Shown in pieces: positions 6,955 through 9,827 of a DNA stretch of 9,827 bases. The notes under the pieces are model-generated. The model was not told the origin of the DNA, made no database searches, and saw only the letters and a program-made list of their open reading frames with translations. The translations under genes were made by a program, and so were the position numbers. The DNA is from Bacteriovoracaceae bacterium. GTDB taxonomy: Bacteria > Bdellovibrionota > UBA1018. Positions within the stretch are counted from its first letter, which is position 1, and each line of letters starts with the position of its first letter. The stretch covers positions 1-9,827 of the forward strand of contig CANMSW010000067.1 in the NCBI GenBank assembly GCA_947500275.1, given 5' to 3'.

Positions 6955-7424
6955 ATGATTCAAAGTCGACAGGGGAGTTTGCACTTTTTATTGAGTTTCT
7001 TGGTGATGCTTTTTACTTCAGGGGGTCAACAGCAGGTGAGAACCACTCAATTTTTACCTCTAGTGAGTGTGGTGACTCACCAACCGATTTGAATGAATTG
7101 GGCTCCTTGAGTGCGAAGCTTCAGGAATCGCGGGGCACATTCATCTCTCTTGCTGATGAAAGTAGTAATTCAGAGATGACTGATATTCAGTTTCATGGGC
7201 GCTGGGATCAGAAGGGTGCTCAAAAGTCTGAACTCGCGCCCCCGCCGCCAAACTTCCCGCCTTCGCCTTTCAAGCTGGCATCACTGCTACCTGTTTGGGC
7301 AGAGGGATTTGCAAGTCCGTCGGTGGGTTTTCGCTTGGGGTCTTGCTTTCTTTTTGGACTCTTGGACTGTGACGCGCCGAGTGCCCCCCCGATGAGAAGC
7401 AAGACAAATGGGGCAAAAAAGTAG
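6955..7424 (+). pseudogene. Secreted protein gene with an apparent one-base frameshift after the signal peptide
   Basis: ATG 6955 follows GGGAG (6941-6945) with nine bases of spacing, a good ribosome-binding site. It encodes MIQSRQGSLHFLLSFLVMLF, a signal-peptide-like start, but the frame soon turns poor and ends at 7092. Another frame is open from before this point to TAA 7424 and reads naturally: STAGENHSIFTSSECGDSP, then DLNELGSLSAKLQESRG, then FISLADESSNSEMTDIQF, then HGRWDQKG and a Pro-rich stretch. One extra base in the T5 (7010-7014) or G5 (7021-7025) run would join the two into a continuous 156-residue product. The last 200 or so bases are antisense to the end of the opposite gene, so the C-terminus is doubtful. 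Alternatives: a true pseudogene, a phase-variable gene, or a sequencing error. Family not recognised. Confidence 0.5.
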
Positions 7425-8470
7425 CCTTTTTCGTGCCATTTTTCAGGCACATCAGACTGACCAGTGATTTCTTTCTCGCCGATCCAACTGAGCGGTACAA
7501 ATGCGAGTGCAAAAAACAGGAGCGGTATTCCCACGACCGGAAGTAGGAACTCAGCCCACGCTTGTGGAGGATTCATCTGGCCCAAAATCTCCGCCAATTT
7601 TAGCAGAAACACGACGCCCAGTCCGAGTGTCGCAAGTGGAGTCAGGATCCAGTAAATTTTTCGCTGCATTTCTGAGCGATGAGACATCACGCGTACTCCG
7701 AAACTCAGAAGCGGCGCACGCAGGAGCCACGAGAAGAGGTAAGCATAGAGGTACAGCATCACTCCGTGAGCGAGATCTCGCGGCGTCACACCCTCTGGAG
7801 TGTCGATAAAAAAACTCCGTAAAGCCGAGTAGGCACTGAGCTTGGAGCTGCTGAAATCCGCGTGTTCGGTAGTGAGCAAGCGGATTTCGCAGGCCGCCTC
7901 GCGCGACTTTCGCTCGAGATACGCTTCATCGCTCTCCTGTAACTGCGTACCGATGAAGTCTCGACGACAGGACTTTGATACCCAGTGAGCCAGGTGTTTC
8001 CAGCGCGTGAGCATCGGGTGCGCGTTGTCGCGCTCGTCTTCTGACTCAAGCGTCGTCTCAGGCAGGACTTCGAGACCATGTGGGGCCTGCCAAAAGAGCA
8101 CGAGGCTGCTGGACGGGTCCCGCTGCGGCAGCGTCCCTTGCTCGCGAAGTTGCAGGATTAGGGACTGAAAATACCCGCGAGTGGAAGTGACCGTGTCCTC
8201 GATGGTGAGGTGAAACGCAGTAAAGAGGTGTCCTTCGGCGAGCTGAGAGAAATCAGTTTGCCCAAAAAGCGGGAGGAGTCTGACGTTAACCGATTTCGGA
8301 TTCTCGGCGTTGCTGATCGGGTCTTTGACTTGAGTGATGAGGGGTGAAAGGGTTTGGTCCGCGTGCGCGATGGCACTGAAGGCAGGACTCGCGGCGATCA
8401 CGCCGCAAGTCAGAGAGAGAATCGTAGCCAGTGCCCAACCTTTAGCAAGCCTCGTCCGTGAGAGTGTCAT
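7220..8470 (-). CDS. Signal-peptide membrane protein with a Gly-rich TPM/YgcG-like tail
   Basis: 416 residues from ATG 8470. The frame is open further upstream, but that part lies in repeat copy D and lacks protein character, while ATG 8470 begins a textbook signal sequence (MTLSRTRLAKGWALA, hydrophobic core, cleavage near AHA). Residues about 40-230 form a soluble domain with SLVLFWQAPHGLEVLPE (122-138). Then come about four membrane segments (233-257, 272-294, 306-330, 349-366), a Lys/Pro-rich stretch, and the tail GGKFGGGGASSDF. Order and tail resemble TPM-domain (YgcG-type) proteins, which end in a Gly-rich GGGGAsg-W/F motif, and LVLFW...HGLEVLPE could match the TPM 'GvLllv...vrievG.GlE' region. 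The TPM match is weak and metal-binding acidic residues are not evident. No strong ribosome-binding site is seen. Convergent with and overlapping the 6955-7424 frame. Confidence 0.75.
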   Translation of the reverse strand: MTLSRTRLAKGWALATILSLTCGVIAASPAFSAIAHADQTLSPLITQVKDPISNAENPKSVNVRLLPLFGQTDFSQLAEGHLFTAFHLTIEDTVTSTRGYFQSLILQLREQGTLPQRDPSSSLVLFWQAPHGLEVLPETTLESEDERDNAHPMLTRWKHLAHWVSKSCRRDFIGTQLQESDEAYLERKSREAACEIRLLTTEHADFSSSKLSAYSALRSFFIDTPEGVTPRDLAHGVMLYLYAYLFSWLLRAPLLSFGVRVMSHRSEMQRKIYWILTPLATLGLGVVFLLKLAEILGQMNPPQAWAEFLLPVVGIPLLFFALAFVPLSWIGEKEITGQSDVPEKWHEKGYFFAPFVLLLIGGALGASQSKSPKRKQDPKRKPTDGLANPSAQTGSSDASLKGEGGKFGGGGASSDF

Positions 8471-8580
8471 GACTTTCAGTGTAAAGGGCGCGGGCGGATT
8501 TGAACACGGTACTTCTAGGAGAAATCCGCGTGCAGTCTTGGTCTCTCGAAGTGAAGATAAAGGGACAAGGAGATGCGCAC

Positions 8581-8733
8581 CTCGGGCAAAGCCCTGAAAC
8601 GCGCGAAAGACTTCGCAGCACCTCTTGCGCACCCCCCATCAGCCCAGTCCCAACCCCTCTGGGGAAGGCTTCTTCGAGCGCATGATGCACCCGAAGCGGG
8701 GTAGGTGTGCCTTGGGTTGAAATCCCTATCTTC
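8581..8733 (-). repeat. Dispersed modular palindromic repeat, copy D (long variant)
   Basis: Read on the plus strand it begins CTCGGGCAAAGCCCTGAAAC, matching the reverse complement of the right end of copies B and C (CTGGGCCAAGCCCTGAAA). It continues with GCGCGAAAGAC..CGCAG, AGCCCAGTCC..ACCCC and CGGGGT, and ends GGGTTGAAATCC..ATCTTC. Between GGGG (8661-8664) and CGGGGT (8697-8702) it has about 32 bases missing from B and C, but shared in part with copy A (CTTCTTCGAGCGCA..GATGC..ACCCGAAG). The terminal hairpin GGGC-AAA-GCCC is kept although its loop differs. It abuts the TAA at 8734-8736. Confidence 0.8.
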
Positions 8734-9780
8734 TTAACCGCACTCCGCCATCGCGTCATCTTTTGACTGCTTAGAGTAATTTCTCCGAACACACCTCCCA
8801 TCTTGCGGACGTACATCGGAGGTGAGCTGAGGAAGAAAAAGTTCCGTTTGGATTCTGGGAAACTCAGCGATCAATCGCCCTCGCCATTCAGCGGGACTGA
8901 GACGATTGCTTTCTAACTGGAGCCGCTACCGTCGCCTTACTTCTGTACAGAAATGCAGCGGCAAGGCAACAGGCTGTACTCCTGAGCTTGAGTTTCGAGG
9001 ATTTTCATTCAAGTGATGCAAAATTCCCGCGTTCGAATACTTCAATAAACCGCGCAAGATCGCCGATGATTTCGGTCTCTTTCCCTTGATTTCTTCCATC
9101 GAGAGACTCACCGATATCCGGTTCTCCTTCGCCGTAAATATCGCAAGCTCGGGCGGACCCTTTCCATCATACTGAAATCGATAGCCAGGCATTGAGAACG
9201 CTTCGTTGGGATCCTGGGGCAATTGAAGGACCAAGGACTGCCGAGCAACCGCGAAGAACTCTACTTTCAAAATCGCCTTATTTGTCAGCTCCGCTTTCAT
9301 GCTCAGCATGACCTCCGGATCTAGATCGGGCACAAGTGCCCTGAGCCCCTGCTCTAATTCTTGAATCTGCGGCGAACTACCCTCCCAGGGACCCGCGCGC
9401 GAGACCCCATCAACAGAAACCGACACCGACTTCCTAATCGCGCGCGCACGGTTTTTCGGCGAAGATTCCCGCCCCGTTGCGCGACTTGGTCGCTCAAGAC
9501 CTCGCAGCGCCATCTTCCCCAGTCGCTCGGACTCGGCGGCAGAGACTTGGCCGACCATCCGCCCGCCACCGCGGGCACACCCTCCGGGCAATGGGACCCC
9601 AAGGGAGGCCGCCTCAAGCGTGATACGCCGATTAGGTAAAAGCTCCATTCTCCAAAACCCAGAATTTCCTGAGGCATCCAAGCCATTCTGAGAAAACGTC
9701 AGCCACACATCTGAGGCCTGAGTCGAATTCGGACCGAGCAGGACGAGCAAAAAAACCGTAACCCAAAGTATCCGTATCAC
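8734..9780 (-). CDS. Hypothetical secreted protein with an in-frame amber codon (284 residues to TAG, 63 more codons to TAA)
   Basis: GTG 9780 starts a Sec signal peptide, MIRILWVTVFLLVLLGP, with likely cleavage after QA at residue 22; GGTGG lies a few bases upstream. The mature part has a Gly-rich basic loop (PGGCARGGGRM, 65-75), a charged low-complexity region (95-118), a central charged segment PQIQELEQGLRALVPDLDPE, and beta-rich C-terminal segments. TAG at 8926-8928 ends it after EVRRR. The same frame then continues as protein-like sequence (RLQLESNRLSPAEWRGRLIA, then EFPRIQTELFLPQLTSDV) to TAA at 8734-8736, right where repeat copy D begins. One substitution (for example CAG, AAG or TGG to TAG) would explain it, giving a 348-residue ancestor. 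The frame is also open to the right edge, but the signal peptide supports GTG 9780. Family unknown. Confidence 0.65.
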
Positions 9781-9827
9781 GGCGCCACCGCCGTTCCGGA
9801 TGAAGCACTCCCGCCCGGCCGCATCAA
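9777..9827 (-). CDS. Possible 3' end of an upstream gene, coupled by GTGA overlap
   Basis: A minus-strand frame open from the window edge ends at TGA 9779-9777 with the peptide RPGGSASSGTAVAP. Its TGA overlaps the GTG start at 9780-9778, a common sign of translational coupling. Only 16 codons are visible, so this rests on the overlap and composition and nothing can be said of function. Confidence 0.3.
   Translation of the reverse strand: MMRPGGSASSGTAVAP

Noticed and set aside
8471..8632. Upstream extension of the TPM-like gene to the ATG at 8632
   Set aside because: The extra 54 residues come from the repeat and leader, and they would bury the clear signal peptide that begins at ATG 8470.
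1..8733. Same-orientation repeats near both ends (1-110 and 8581-8733) as the boundaries of a composite mobile element
   Set aside because: No transposase or integrase lies between them, and two further inverted copies sit inside, so dispersed repeats explain this better.
8442..8816. Minus-strand frame of 124 codons upstream of the TPM-like gene
   Set aside because: It crosses repeat copy D, has no protein character, and overlaps better supported frames on the same strand.

Overview
The window looks like an accessory, partly decaying stretch of a Gram-negative bacterial chromosome. Several products carry signal peptides and several are multi-pass membrane proteins. No rRNA, tRNA, transposase, phage or plasmid gene is visible. 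Taxonomy cannot be fixed from the sequence; the style (large secreted cysteine-containing proteins, lineage-specific membrane proteins, dispersed intergenic palindromic repeats) would fit a predatory or environmental proteobacterium-like lineage, but that is only an impression.

Layout. Bases 1-229 hold the 3' end of a DbpA-type RNA helicase RNA-binding domain, preceded by a repeat element instead of the expected upstream domain sequence. Bases 251-964 (+) encode a protein with one membrane segment at each end. On the minus strand, 2351 to 1047 is a small membrane-protein operon: a DUF5684 protein, a DUF3592 protein, and a third gene whose ATG overlaps the DUF3592 stop but which is out of frame after ten codons. 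Bases 2425-2953 contain broken gene pieces. Bases 3092-6715 (-) encode a 1207-residue secreted protein: signal peptide, long cysteine-containing helical region, Pro/Ser/Thr/Gln-rich linker, and a C-terminal kinase/phosphotransferase-like domain that stops one residue after its metal-binding Asp. Bases 6955-7424 (+) carry a secreted-protein gene that appears broken by one base and runs tail to tail into the gene on 7220-8470 (-). That gene is a signal-peptide membrane protein with a Gly-rich TPM/YgcG-like tail. Bases 8734-9780 (-) encode another secreted protein with an in-frame amber codon 63 codons before a second stop. A fragment of a possible upstream gene, overlapping its start by GTGA, reaches the right edge.

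The unifying structure is a repeat family, seen in four copies (1-110, 994-1130, 2954-3057, 8581-8733; the first and last in one orientation, the middle two in the other). Copies share an end with GGATTTCAACC and, where complete, another end with a GGGC-NNN-GCCC hairpin, and differ by gain or loss of internal hairpin modules. They abut or invade gene ends: inside the helicase remnant, supplying the C-terminus of the 1047-1416 gene, just after the kinase-like gene, and directly against the last stop of the 8734-9780 frame.

The most notable candidates are the secreted minimal kinase-like protein and the modular repeat family. The number of near-intact genes with single lesions suggests either local gene decay or residual sequencing errors; reads would decide.
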